From positions 1-38,855 of the forward strand of contig CANJJU010000009.1 in NCBI GenBank assembly GCA_947474815.1: a DNA stretch of 38,855 nt. Reading direction: 5' to 3'. A program made the translations under genes and the position numbers. The DNA comes from Chitinophagaceae bacterium. Lineage in GTDB: Bacteria; Bacteroidota; Bacteroidia; Chitinophagales; Chitinophagaceae. Positions 19,321-29,237 of this stretch are shown here, piece after piece. The first letter of the stretch is position 1, and each line of letters starts with the position of its first letter. The notes beneath the pieces were generated by a model. It was given only the letters and a program-made list of their open reading frames with translations. It did not search any database and had not been told where the DNA came from.

Positions 19321-20448
19321 ATGAATCGAATCTATTTCGATAATGCAGCAACTACAGCCCTAGACCCAGTTGTGTTTGAATCAATGATTCCTTTTTTTAC
19401 AGAAAAATTTGGCAATCCATCTTCTATCTATTCTTATGGAAGAGAAACTAGGCTTGCCATTGAGTTTGCTCGCAAGTCAGTTGCCAAAATATTGAATGCA
19501 CATCCAGCAGAAATATTTTTTACCAGTGGCGGTACCGAAAGCAACAATACTGCTATTCAGTGCGCTGTTAGAGATTTAGGCTGCAAGCATATTATTACTT
19601 CATTAATAGAGCACCATGCAGTTACACATGCTGTTGAGCATTTAGTAAAGTTGGATTTAGTGAAAGTGAGTTACGTCAAATTATTACAAAATGGCCATGT
19701 CGACATGATTGATTTGGAAAAATTGCTTTCAACTTCTCCTGATAAAGTATTGGTTTCACTGATGCATGCTAATAATGAAATCGGCAATATGCTCGATATT
19801 CATGCAGTAGGAACTCTTTGTAAAAAGTACAAAGCAATATTTCATAGTGATACAGTACAAACAGTGGGTCATTTTCCCCTAGATTTACGCAATACTCCTG
19901 TTCATTTTATTACAGGTGCAGCTCACAAGTTCCATGGTCCTAAAGGAATGGGATTGCTATACATTAATGAAAACATTAAAATACAGCCTTTTATTTTTGG
20001 GGGTAGTCAAGAACGCAATATGCGCGCCGGAACCGAAAATATTTATGGTATTACAGGTTTTGCCAAGGCGCTTGAAATTGCAACAGAAAATCATGAAGCT
20101 GATAGCAAATACATTGCCGGTTTAAAAACTTACATACATACAGAATTGCTGAAAAATATTCCTGGTGTTGCTTTCAATGGAGATGCACTTGGATTTTCAT
20201 TGTACACCGTATTAAGTGTTTGTTTTCCAAAAACAGAAAGATCTGAAATGCTGCTTTTTAATTTAGACATCAATAATATTTGTGCAAGTGGGGGAAGTGC
20301 ATGCGCTTCGGGTGCTGAAGGCGGAAGTCATGTTATTAGAGCCATCAACAATAATCCGAATCAGGTTACCGTGCGATTTAGTTTTAGCAAACACAATACA
20401 ACAGAAGAAATAGACACGGTTATAAAAAAACTAAAAGATCTTTTATAA
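19321..20448 (+). CDS. Cysteine desulfurase (IscS/NifS-like, class V aminotransferase fold)
   Basis: RIYFDNAATTALDP, FFTSGGTESNNTAIQ, GAAHKFHGPKGMGLLY (PLP Lys), RAGTENIYG, ICASGGSACASGAEGGSHV (active-site Cys loop). Confidence 0.93.
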   Translation: MNRIYFDNAATTALDPVVFESMIPFFTEKFGNPSSIYSYGRETRLAIEFARKSVAKILNAHPAEIFFTSGGTESNNTAIQCAVRDLGCKHIITSLIEHHAVTHAVEHLVKLDLVKVSYVKLLQNGHVDMIDLEKLLSTSPDKVLVSLMHANNEIGNMLDIHAVGTLCKKYKAIFHSDTVQTVGHFPLDLRNTPVHFITGAAHKFHGPKGMGLLYINENIKIQPFIFGGSQERNMRAGTENIYGITGFAKALEIATENHEADSKYIAGLKTYIHTELLKNIPGVAFNGDALGFSLYTVLSVCFPKTERSEMLLFNLDINNICASGGSACASGAEGGSHVIRAINNNPNQVTVRFSFSKHNTTEEIDTVIKKLKDLL

Positions 20449-20454
20449 ATCGTA

Positions 20455-21501
20455 TTAAAAATAATAACCAAGTCGTTCGGTTAACTTAACAGGCAAAGTC
20501 GGAAGTTCTCTTCTGTCAATCAGAAAGCTATTTAGTTGAGAAATTTCTTTGAAGATATAATGCTTGTCCATTGCTCCTTGTAAATACCCTGCACCCGTAC
20601 TTCCTCCTGTTCCAACTCTGCTTCCAATCATCCTTCTTACCATATTTAAATGTCTATAACGCCAATTTCCCATTTGATTGTCAATCTCCAATAAAGTGTC
20701 AATTAATTGAAAAGGAAGTTCAAGTAATGGATATCCTCTGTATAGCATAATAAATAAAGCCGAACGCGAAGCTTCGGGGCTTAGCGCACGATCAAGGGTA
20801 TTGGCTTCTCCGAAAAATATTTGTTTAAACAATTGAGTGTTGTTTTTTTCAGTTTCTGCTAAACCATTAGTGTAAGTGGTCTCATAAGCCTTCCAAAAAG
20901 GATGTTCGGAAATATTCTTTGTATCAGAAGATTCGTTATTCCAAAAAGAAGTGTCCTGTAAAAAGGGCATTCGCTCAAGCCATTTATTCAAGAACTCAAA
21001 AATGGTTATTCCTTTTTCCGCCTCTTTAATTGTATTGACGTCTTCTTCTTTTAGCTGAGAGGTATAATAATTTTGTCCGTGTCTTTGCTCAAACTTTAAC
21101 CCCAATTTTGCTTCAATTATTTTGAATTGCCAACTTTGAAATCCTGAAGCAGGACGAAGCATGTCTCTGAAATCAAGAAAGTCCATAGGTGTCATTGTTT
21201 CAATGATATCTATTTGTTTCACCAGCACTTTTAAAATTGTTGACACTCTATTCATTCGGTGAACAATTGCTTGAAGCTCACCAGAATTGTCATTCAAAGA
21301 TGGTTTACCCATGATGGTTAAAACAGAATCCAGTTCAAATAATATTTGTTTGAACCAAAGCTCATAGGCCTGATGTATAATGATAAAAAGCATTTCATCA
21401 TGGGCTGCATTGTTCCCTTTTTCAAAACTAATAGGATGTTGCGCATGTATAATCTTGTCTAGTTGCAAGTATTCACCATAATAGACAGGTTTTTGCTCCA
21501 T
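20455..21501 (-). CDS. kynA: Tryptophan 2,3-dioxygenase family protein
   Basis: YGEYLQLDKIIHAQHPISFEKGNNAAHDEMLFIIIHQAYELWFKQILFELDS; FLDFRDMLRPASGFQSWQFKIIEAKLG; RHLNMVRRMIGSRVGTGGSTGAGYL. Confidence 0.93.
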   Translation of the reverse strand: MEQKPVYYGEYLQLDKIIHAQHPISFEKGNNAAHDEMLFIIIHQAYELWFKQILFELDSVLTIMGKPSLNDNSGELQAIVHRMNRVSTILKVLVKQIDIIETMTPMDFLDFRDMLRPASGFQSWQFKIIEAKLGLKFEQRHGQNYYTSQLKEEDVNTIKEAEKGITIFEFLNKWLERMPFLQDTSFWNNESSDTKNISEHPFWKAYETTYTNGLAETEKNNTQLFKQIFFGEANTLDRALSPEASRSALFIMLYRGYPLLELPFQLIDTLLEIDNQMGNWRYRHLNMVRRMIGSRVGTGGSTGAGYLQGAMDKHYIFKEISQLNSFLIDRRELPTLPVKLTERLGYYF

Positions 21502-21516
21502 GATAATATTTTTTTA

Positions 21517-21524
21517 CAAACTTA
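21517..21524 (-). promoter_or_regulatory. Putative -7 box TAAGTTTG for tryptophan dioxygenase
   Basis: Exact TAnnTTTG on the minus strand, 15 nt before the ATG. Confidence 0.4.
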
Positions 21525-21590
21525 TGAAATTAGCTAGGGAATGAAGAAGTATTCAGATTGAATATTTTTTAAAAGCGAGAGATTAGCACT

Positions 21591-23600
21591 TTATCTTAAT
21601 AAAACAACAGAGCCTTTTTGGTCTACTTTCTTATTGGTATCAGTATTTGTGTATTGCAATACCCAGACATAAGTGCCTAAGTCTGCTTTTTTACCATTAA
21701 ACGTACCATCCCATTTTTTAGTCCAGTCTTCAGAATAAAATACTCGCTGCCCAAGTCGGTTATATACACTAAACTTCAAATCTTTTGCTTTGTATGCATT
21801 TAAAGGATAGAGGTAATCATTCAATCCATCATTGTTGGGGGTAAAGGCTGAAGGCACATCGATGTAGCAGTTCCATATAACAGTAATATTTCCAACGGCA
21901 GTGTCTTTGCAACCAATATTATTTTCTACGATTAGTTTTATGGGTACGGTATAGTTGCTCCCTACAGGCAAGTAGCTTTGAGGAGGAGGCATGCTCACGT
22001 AGCTTGGCGTACCATTCCCTAGATTCCAATCCCAGAATCTTATATCTCCAATGCTTGTATCTCTGAAAAATGCAAGATCATTAGGACAAACAAGTAGCGT
22101 TGACTCGAAGCCGGCTTTTAAAGTATTGTTTAAAAAAATGGATGCAACACTTGTATCCTTACAAATACCATTTGATACAATCAATTGTGCTTGATGATTG
22201 CCAAATATCGAATAAGAAATAGAAGGATTTTGTTGATTGCTACTTGATTGATTGTCGAACAGCCATGTCCAATTGTTTACCGTGTTGGCGCCTGAATGAT
22301 TGTAATTCACTACATCGAGTTCGCAGCCTAAATTGATGGTGTAGCTAAAACCTGCATTAACTGTATCTTTTATTGAAAAAAAGAGCAACTCACCTGCTGG
22401 TGTTTGTTGTCCACATTCATCAATAATGGTATTTCCATCTATTCCAGTTACTAGTTTGATTTGAAAGTTTCCTGCCTGCTGTAAGGGAGTAGATAGCTTA
22501 ACCAAAACTTTAGAACTCACTCCATTGACGCAGTTTCCTGTGGCAGAAATTACTGTTACAGGATAGGTCCCGGTTACTACAAAATCACTTCCGCCAGGTT
22601 CAATTGAATTACATCGAATGGGCTTTCTAAATACAAGCTCTAATACCTGAGGCGCGCATGCCGGCTTTGTTAGGCTGTCCATTGGAGTTGCCTGAACAGG
22701 ATAAACAGTTAAGGGAATGTTTTCTCCAACGGGAATAAATCGATCGCAATTATCTAATAATGTATTAGCGTCTATGCCATTTTGCATAGTGATAATATAA
22801 CTTCCTGCGGGAAGAGGATTATTGAGGGTAAGTATGATGGAGTCGGTGTCAAAAGAACTACTGCATCCGTTTCCTACTGCACTTATAATATTTGTTACAG
22901 CCGTATTAATAGAAAAATCAGAACCATTAGATGCCAAGGTTCTGCACTTCATTTTTTTATTAAGCTTTATGGTTACAATCGTTCCATCACAAGCTGCGCT
23001 TGCACTTTCTAGGTGAGGATCTGTTGGGTCTGTAATACTTCCCGTGCCCCCACCAAACGACAAGGAATACCCGCTTTGCGAATCTGTAAAATGACTGATT
23101 AATAATAAATAGTTATGCCCAAGAAGAATATTTGGCATCGAGCTAAACAACGGCACTCCTGGTCCATCACAAAGAATCAATGAAGTGCCGGCAATAGACG
23201 CGCCAGTAGTACCTTTTTCTCCGCTCCAGTTGCATGATACAAACATGGATAAATCATTATAAATGTTTGCAGGATTTTTTCCTGTAACATCAAATAGCTG
23301 CCAATCGTAATCGTCATTCAAGTTGTTGGGAGTAATTACAAATCCAAGCGAACCAGACCTATAACAAGTAAACTTGTACCAATAGGGATTTTTATCTGTA
23401 AGCGTTACGGTTGAAGTGGTACAAGGAGAAACCAATGCGCGATCGCCACAAATAGCAACAGAATTCTGATTAAATACCGTTGTGCCACAAACGGGGAAAG
23501 CTGTTTGTGGATTTTGTCCTAAAGCAGTACAAGTTTGTGCTGTAGACTCAAAGCCTAAGAAAAAAACCAACGAAAGTATAAGAGTAATTTTTTTAATCAT
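21591..23600 (-). CDS. Secreted protein with PKD-like domain and gliding-motility-associated/T9SS type B C-terminal sorting domain
   Basis: ORF 21591..23672; likely start is the internal Met at 23600 (MIKKITLILSLVFFLGFESTAQ signal peptide). C-terminus DVPSAFTPNNDGLNDYLYPL...FSVYNRLGQRVFYSEDWTKKWDGTFNGKKADLGTYVWVLQY is the classic CHU_C/type B sorting domain. Confidence 0.92.
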   Translation of the reverse strand: MIKKITLILSLVFFLGFESTAQTCTALGQNPQTAFPVCGTTVFNQNSVAICGDRALVSPCTTSTVTLTDKNPYWYKFTCYRSGSLGFVITPNNLNDDYDWQLFDVTGKNPANIYNDLSMFVSCNWSGEKGTTGASIAGTSLILCDGPGVPLFSSMPNILLGHNYLLLISHFTDSQSGYSLSFGGGTGSITDPTDPHLESASAACDGTIVTIKLNKKMKCRTLASNGSDFSINTAVTNIISAVGNGCSSSFDTDSIILTLNNPLPAGSYIITMQNGIDANTLLDNCDRFIPVGENIPLTVYPVQATPMDSLTKPACAPQVLELVFRKPIRCNSIEPGGSDFVVTGTYPVTVISATGNCVNGVSSKVLVKLSTPLQQAGNFQIKLVTGIDGNTIIDECGQQTPAGELLFFSIKDTVNAGFSYTINLGCELDVVNYNHSGANTVNNWTWLFDNQSSSNQQNPSISYSIFGNHQAQLIVSNGICKDTSVASIFLNNTLKAGFESTLLVCPNDLAFFRDTSIGDIRFWDWNLGNGTPSYVSMPPPQSYLPVGSNYTVPIKLIVENNIGCKDTAVGNITVIWNCYIDVPSAFTPNNDGLNDYLYPLNAYKAKDLKFSVYNRLGQRVFYSEDWTKKWDGTFNGKKADLGTYVWVLQYTNTDTNKKVDQKGSVVLLR

Positions 23601-23678
23601 GCCGTTGCACAAGGTAACCCAAAGCCACCTATTTTTCCCTGATTGGAGAGATTGTTTAGATATTTTTAACAAGGCAGG

Positions 23679-26291
23679 TTACTTTAATTTGCTTTTTATT
23701 TCTTGTAATTTTAATAGCGCTTCCACAGGAGTGAGTCGATTAATATCTATGGTATCAAGTAAGGTTCGGATTTCATCAAAAGTAACAGAATGGGCATCAA
23801 AAATACTCATTTGTATTTTTGGATGTGTCAATTCTTTCATCGTATTGACGACATGATTATTGTCATGATGCTGTCTGGTTTCGCTACTTTCTTCTAATTG
23901 AGAAAGTATTTCATTTGCTCTGTTAATCAACGAGGGCGGCATTCCAGCCATTCGTGCAACATGAATACCAAAACTATGCGTACTTCCCCCTGCGGCTAGT
24001 TTGCGTAAAAATATTACTTTGTTTCCTACTTCTTTGTTAGTGATATGAAAGTTCTTAATGCGTTCCAATTTATTCTCCAACTCAATTAATTCGTGGTAAT
24101 GAGTAGCGAACAATGTTTTTGGTGTATGAGGGGATTCGTGTAAAAACTCAGCAATGCTCCAAGCGATTGAAATACCATCGTAGGTAGAGGTGCCTCTTCC
24201 AATTTCATCTAGTATAATCAAACTGCGCGAGGTGAGGTTATTAATAATACTTGCAGTCTCATTCATTTCTACCATAAAAGTGCTTTCTCCTCCACTAAGA
24301 TTGTCGGAGGCGCCTACACGCGTAAAAATTTTATCTGTTAAGGGAATCCTTGCTGTTGAAGCTGGAACAAAACTACCCATGTGCGCAAGCAGTGTTATTA
24401 AAGCTGTCTGTCTAAGGATAGCACTTTTCCCACTCATATTAGGTCCAGTAAGAATAATAATCTGTTGATTTGTATCATTGAGGATAATATCATTGCTAAT
24501 GTATGATTCTCCTGTAGGAAGGTTTCTTTCAATGACGGGATGTCTGCTATCTTTTAATTCCAGTTCTTTTCCATCATGTAATGCAGGTTTTTTATAATTA
24601 AATTGAATAGCATTGTTCGCAAAACATGAAAGACAGTCTAATACGGCCATAACGTGTCCGTTTACCTGCATGGGGGCGATGTAGTCTTGTAATTCATTTA
24701 ATAACTCTTGAAAAATATTTTGCTCTATTAAAGTTATTTTTTCTTCCGCACCCATTATTTTTTCTTCATACACCTTTAATTCAGGAGTGATGTAGCGTTC
24801 TGCATTAGAAAGAGTTTGTTTTCTAATCCAGCTTTCTGGTACTTTATTCTTATGTATGTTGGTTACTTCCAAATAATAACCAAATACATTATTGAAACTA
24901 ATTTTTAAAGAGGAGATGCCCGTGTTAATGGATTCTTGTTGTTGTAATTCTAGCAGATAGTTTTTCCCTCCACTTGCAATCGATCTTAATTCATCTAACT
25001 CTGCATGAATTCCTTCTGCAATAAGTCCTCCTTTATTAGTTGTAGCAGGAGGATTTTCGTTGATTTCTTTTAGTATTTTTTCAAGTATGTAATTACATGG
25101 GTTTAGCGAGTCTCCCAACCGCTTCAGATAGTCATTGGTAGAATCTTTGCAGGATTCTTTTATGTTACCGGTTTGCTGAAGTCCTTTTGCAATTTGCAAT
25201 ACTTCTCTAGGGTTAATTTTTTTTAATGGAACTTTTGCTGCAAGCCTTTCTACATCACCTGCCTGTTTGATAAACTGACAAATTTTATTTTTAGTTTCCA
25301 CTTCTTTTATCAGGTATTCTACCGCATGCAATCTTTCATTAATAGCTATTACATTATTGAGTGGCATTAGCATCCATCTTTTCATCAGCCGAGCACCCAT
25401 AGGAGAAACCGTATGATTAATCGTTTTGAAAAGGGTGTTGGTTTGGTCACTGTTGCCAAGCAATTCTAAATTGCGGATGGTGAATCGGTCCATCCAAAGA
25501 TGATCTTCCCGATTGATTCTTTGTAGAGAGGTAATGTGTTGTAGATGTGGATGCTCGGTATCCTTCAAATAATGAAGGATAGCTCCAGATGCAATGATGC
25601 CGTCGTTAAGGCCTTCTACTCCAAATCCCTTTAAACTATGAGTGCCAAAATGTTTTAAAAGATTCTCTGTAGCATATGCTTCAGTGAAAATCCATTCGTC
25701 TAGTGTGTATGTAAAAAAAGAATTGCCGAAAGTTTCTTTGAATTGCTTTAATTTATTTCTTTGAAATATTACTTCTGCGGGCTGCATACTTTGTAATAAT
25801 TTATCAGTATACTCTTTGTCTCCTTCGGCTACAAAAAATTCACCAGTAGAAATATCTAAAAATGCAATACCGATTTTTTCGTCTTCAAAATGTAGGGCAG
25901 CCAAAAAATTATTACTGCTATGTTCTAATAGTTTATCATTGATGGCCACACCGGGTGTAACCAATTCGGTTACCCCTCTCTTCACAATTCCTTTTGCTGT
26001 TTTAGGATCTTCTAGTTGATCGCAAATGGCCACTCTGTATCCTGCCTTTACAAGTTTGTGTAAATAAGTATCTAAAGCATGATGAGGAAAGCCAGCCAAT
26101 TCGGAAGAAGCTGCATTTCCGTTGTTTCTTTTGGTAAGGGTAATACCCAATATAGCCGATGCATTGATCGCATCTTGTCCGAAGGTTTCATAAAAATCAC
26201 CCACTCTAAACAACAAGATTGCATCAGGATATTTGGCCTTGATGGCATTGTGTTGTTGCATTAAAGGGGTTTCGCCAGCTGATTTTGCCAT
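23679..26291 (-). CDS. mutS: DNA mismatch repair protein MutS
   Basis: ETPLMQQHNAIKAKYPDAILLFRVGDFYETFGQDA (mismatch-binding FYE motif), IIILTGPNMSGKSAILRQTALI, DEIGRGTSTYDGISIAWSIAE. Start MAKSAGE at 26291 preferred over the upstream start at 26309. Confidence 0.97.
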   Translation of the reverse strand: MAKSAGETPLMQQHNAIKAKYPDAILLFRVGDFYETFGQDAINASAILGITLTKRNNGNAASSELAGFPHHALDTYLHKLVKAGYRVAICDQLEDPKTAKGIVKRGVTELVTPGVAINDKLLEHSSNNFLAALHFEDEKIGIAFLDISTGEFFVAEGDKEYTDKLLQSMQPAEVIFQRNKLKQFKETFGNSFFTYTLDEWIFTEAYATENLLKHFGTHSLKGFGVEGLNDGIIASGAILHYLKDTEHPHLQHITSLQRINREDHLWMDRFTIRNLELLGNSDQTNTLFKTINHTVSPMGARLMKRWMLMPLNNVIAINERLHAVEYLIKEVETKNKICQFIKQAGDVERLAAKVPLKKINPREVLQIAKGLQQTGNIKESCKDSTNDYLKRLGDSLNPCNYILEKILKEINENPPATTNKGGLIAEGIHAELDELRSIASGGKNYLLELQQQESINTGISSLKISFNNVFGYYLEVTNIHKNKVPESWIRKQTLSNAERYITPELKVYEEKIMGAEEKITLIEQNIFQELLNELQDYIAPMQVNGHVMAVLDCLSCFANNAIQFNYKKPALHDGKELELKDSRHPVIERNLPTGESYISNDIILNDTNQQIIILTGPNMSGKSAILRQTALITLLAHMGSFVPASTARIPLTDKIFTRVGASDNLSGGESTFMVEMNETASIINNLTSRSLIILDEIGRGTSTYDGISIAWSIAEFLHESPHTPKTLFATHYHELIELENKLERIKNFHITNKEVGNKVIFLRKLAAGGSTHSFGIHVARMAGMPPSLINRANEILSQLEESSETRQHHDNNHVVNTMKELTHPKIQMSIFDAHSVTFDEIRTLLDTIDINRLTPVEALLKLQEIKSKLK

Positions 26292-26297
26292 AAGCAA

Positions 26298-26305
26298 CAA
26301 AAATA
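26298..26305 (-). promoter_or_regulatory. Putative -7 box TATTTTTG for mutS
   Basis: TAnnTTTG on the minus strand, 6 nt before the ATG at 26291; it lies inside the longer ORF-track extension. Confidence 0.4.
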
Positions 26306-26437
26306 GCACATTGAAACTTAATTACTATTGCTTTTAGGCTTTTATATAGGTTGAATTTGTAGATAGAGCGTCTTTTTTATTAACAGAACCTTATAAAACA
26401 TTCGCCAAGATGAATGGAAGAAAATATCGGTATTGCC

Positions 26438-26445
26438 TATCTTTG
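26438..26445 (+). promoter_or_regulatory. Putative -7 box TATCTTTG for the lolA-like gene
   Basis: Exact TAnnTTTG about 38 nt before the ATG at 26484. Confidence 0.4.
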
Positions 26446-26483
26446 CAAAGTTAAAAGTCATTAAGACTATTTAAAAAAACAAA

Positions 26484-27146
26484 ATGAAAAAATTAGTATA
26501 TACCATATTATTTCTTTTGATTTCTATTACATTCGTTAATGCACAGCCTCCAAAAGGAATGGGAAAAAGTGATGCAGAGGCAAAGAAAATACTCGATGCT
26601 ATTAGTGTAAAATTTAAAAGCTATAAATGCGTACAAGCTAAGTTTGTATTGAAAATTGAAAATGCTTCTGGCAAAAATTTGGGCACTAAAAGCGGGGCTG
26701 TTTTCATGAAGGCGACTAAATACCGAATTACTGTTCCAGGTCAGGATATTTTTTCAGATGGATCTACAGTGTGGACTTACGAAAAAGCTTCAAATGAAGT
26801 AACCATCAATAAAATAGATCCCACGGCTAATAGCATTACGCCTCAAAAGCTGTTTACTAATTTTTATGACAAAGATTTTCTATATAAATTAAATGGCTCT
26901 GTTAAGAACAATGGCAAAACCATGCAGCAAATAGAATTAACTCCTATTGATAAGTCTAAGCCATTTTTTAAGGTTTTATTATATATTGACAATGCTACTA
27001 TTTATACAACGCAGGTGTTTGAAAAAACAGGCAACAGATATACATATAGTGTAACCAATATGAAAACGGATGCTTCATTAGCTGATAACACTTTTGGATT
27101 TGACACAAAAAAATATCCAGGAGTAGAAGTCGTTGATTTAAGATAA
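26484..27146 (+). CDS. LolA-like outer membrane lipoprotein carrier
   Basis: Signal peptide (MKKLVYTILFLLISITFVNAQ), VKFKSYKCVQAKFVLKIENASGK, YRITVPGQDIFSDGSTVWTYEKASNEVTI, typical LolA fold sequence. Confidence 0.87.
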   Translation: MKKLVYTILFLLISITFVNAQPPKGMGKSDAEAKKILDAISVKFKSYKCVQAKFVLKIENASGKNLGTKSGAVFMKATKYRITVPGQDIFSDGSTVWTYEKASNEVTINKIDPTANSITPQKLFTNFYDKDFLYKLNGSVKNNGKTMQQIELTPIDKSKPFFKVLLYIDNATIYTTQVFEKTGNRYTYSVTNMKTDASLADNTFGFDTKKYPGVEVVDLR

Positions 27147-27163
27147 GTGCTTACTTCGCTAAA

Positions 27164-27721
27164 TTAGTTTCCCCATCTAAATGTATTAATAGGCAATCCT
27201 GCCAAATCCATTACTCTGTCAACAACCGTAGCAGCCACTTCTTCAATGGTGGTGGGTTTGCTGTAAAAGGAGGGAGTAGCCGGACAAATAATACCTCCAG
27301 CCAATGTGATGGTTTCCATATTTTTTATATGAATAAGATTATAGGGAGTTTCTCTTGCAACGCAAATCAATTTTCTTTTCTCTTTTAATACAACATCTGC
27401 TGCTCTGGTAATTAGATCGTTTGAAATGCCACCTGCAATTCGTCCCAATGTCCCCATGCTGCAAGGAATAATGATCATGGTGTTGTACTTCCCAGAACCA
27501 GAAGCAAAAGGGGCATTAAAATCTTGTTGGCCATAATATTTTACAGGGAAGCTTGCATAACTATCATTGCCAAGTTCGGTTTGCCAAACTTCTTTAGCAT
27601 TAGGAGTCATCACAACCGACAATTCATCTATGTGATCTTTGACGCTGAGTAGTTTTTTTAATAAAACTTCTGCATAAATTGATCCGCTGGCTCCTGTAAT
27701 GGCTACTATGATTTTTTGCAT
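27164..27721 (-). CDS. ubiX: UbiX-family flavin prenyltransferase
   Basis: MQKIIVAITGASGSIYAEVLLKKLL, IIIPCSMGTLGRIAGGISNDLITRAADVVLKEKRKLICVARETPYNLIHIKNM. Start at the internal Met at 27721 preferred. Confidence 0.93.
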   Translation of the reverse strand: MQKIIVAITGASGSIYAEVLLKKLLSVKDHIDELSVVMTPNAKEVWQTELGNDSYASFPVKYYGQQDFNAPFASGSGKYNTMIIIPCSMGTLGRIAGGISNDLITRAADVVLKEKRKLICVARETPYNLIHIKNMETITLAGGIICPATPSFYSKPTTIEEVAATVVDRVMDLAGLPINTFRWGN

Positions 27722-27852
27722 GAGTATTCTATTTATCAAGTTATAAAGTACTAAACAATCTAATCCTTTAAAAGGTTAAGGAATTTTTCTTTTTTATTAC
27801 TATTATTTTAATCCACTTGCGAGCACAAGCTACAATATTCATTTGTTAGAAA

Positions 27853-27877
27853 TAAAAAATCCCGCTTTAAACGGGAT
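27853..27877 (-). terminator. Rho-independent terminator downstream of the serine palmitoyltransferase-like gene
   Basis: Minus strand: ATCCCG-TTTAAAG-CGGGAT followed by TTTTTATTT. Confidence 0.8.
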
Positions 27878-27904
27878 AATTTATTATTATTTCAAATGTC
27901 AACA

Positions 27905-29158
27905 TTAAATTTTTTCTGACATGTCGGGTATCTCTTCAGCTTTGTATACTCCTGCGTCCAACTTTTTCTTTGTTTCTTCAAATGCTTGTAAGGTAAGATC
28001 TATCTCTTCAAAGCTATGTGCAGCAGTTGGGATGAGTCTATAAATAATATCTCCCTTTGGTATAACTGGATATACAACTATACTGCAAAAAATATGATAA
28101 TTTTCTCTTAAGTCCATCACCATTTGTGTAGCTTCTGGAACATTCCCTTTCATGTAGATAGGCGTTACAGGGGAATTGGTATTTCCTATGTCAAATCCTC
28201 TTTCTTGTAAGCCTTTCTGAAGTCGTGCTACATTATCCCATAACTTTTTTCTCAACTCAGGCATGGTAATAACCATTTCCATTCTCAATAGCATACCTTC
28301 TACAATCATAAGGGGTAAACTCTTAGCAAAGATTTGAGATCTCGTATTGTATCGTAAGTATTTTAATACAGCTTTTGGTCCGCTTATAAATGCGCCAATG
28401 CTACCCATGCTTTTAACAAAAGTGCTAAAGTATAAATCTATTCCATCCTGACAGCCCTGTGCTTCATCTGCGCCAGCTCCAGTAGGTCCCATGTATCCAA
28501 ATCCATGCGCATCATCAATTAGTATTCTGAATTCGTATTTCTTTTTTAATGCAACTATTTCTTTCAAAATACCTTGTTCTCCGTCCATTCCAAAAACGCC
28601 TTCCGTAATCAGCAAAATTCCTCCTCCATTTTTGGCAGCCAAATCTGTGGCACGTTGCAATTGCTTTTCACAATCGTCAATATCATTGTGCTTGAATGCA
28701 TATCGATGTCCCATGTGAAGTCGAACGCCATCTACAATACATGCGTGTGCTTCTGCATCATAAACAATCACATCTCTGCGATTAACAAGTGCATCAATAC
28801 AACTCATTATACCTTGGTAGCCAAAATTCAGCAACATCGTATCTTCTCTGCTTACAAACTTGCTGATTACTTTTTCGAGTTCCTCATGTTTGGCGGTATT
28901 GCCACTCATCATACGAGCACCCATTGGGTTACCCATACCATATTTAGCAGCCGCTTCTGCATCAACTTTTCTAACTGCTGGGTGATTTACCAATCCTAGA
29001 TAGTTATTCAGACTCCATACAATCATTTCCTTTCCTCTAAAGGTCATTCTAGTGCCTAATTCTCCTTCTAATTTTGGGAATGCAAAATAACCATGAGCTC
29101 TGTCCATGTGCTGTCCTATTGGACCGCCATCTTTCACTAATTTTTCAAATACATCCAT
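27905..29158 (-). CDS. Alpha-oxoamine synthase family PLP enzyme, serine palmitoyltransferase-like
   Basis: MIVWSLNNYLGLVNHPAVRKVDAEAAAKYGMG, LLNFGYQGIMSCIDALVNRRDVIVYDAEAHAC, ILIDDAHGFGYMGPTGAG, FSTFVKSMGSIGAFISG (PLP Lys). SPT is the likely role in a sphingolipid-producing Bacteroidota lineage. Confidence 0.85.
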   Translation of the reverse strand: MDVFEKLVKDGGPIGQHMDRAHGYFAFPKLEGELGTRMTFRGKEMIVWSLNNYLGLVNHPAVRKVDAEAAAKYGMGNPMGARMMSGNTAKHEELEKVISKFVSREDTMLLNFGYQGIMSCIDALVNRRDVIVYDAEAHACIVDGVRLHMGHRYAFKHNDIDDCEKQLQRATDLAAKNGGGILLITEGVFGMDGEQGILKEIVALKKKYEFRILIDDAHGFGYMGPTGAGADEAQGCQDGIDLYFSTFVKSMGSIGAFISGPKAVLKYLRYNTRSQIFAKSLPLMIVEGMLLRMEMVITMPELRKKLWDNVARLQKGLQERGFDIGNTNSPVTPIYMKGNVPEATQMVMDLRENYHIFCSIVVYPVIPKGDIIYRLIPTAAHSFEEIDLTLQAFEETKKKLDAGVYKAEEIPDMSEKI

Positions 29159-29237
29159 AGATTTATGGTTTTTGAATTAAGAAATGAGAGGATAGCAATG
29201 CATAAAAATATGTCAATTGCTATTATTTTTACTGCAG

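Noticed and set aside
20432-20445. 14-bp palindrome TAAAAGATCTTTTA at the 3' end of the cysteine desulfurase gene
   Set aside because: Within coding sequence, AT-rich and too short and unrepeated to separate from chance; at best a weak part of the convergent 3' junction with the dioxygenase gene.
20455-21501. Tryptophan 2,3-dioxygenase as part of a local kynurenine cluster
   Set aside because: No kynureninase, KMO or HAAO genes are in the window; neighbours are unrelated housekeeping genes.
21591-26291. mutS and the T9SS cargo gene as a functional operon
   Set aside because: Same strand and close, but an internal start with its own signal peptide leaves about 78 nt between them and there is no functional logic linking them.
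28491-28999. Plus-strand ORFs of 75 and 141 aa
   Set aside because: Antisense shadow ORFs of the SPT-like enzyme.
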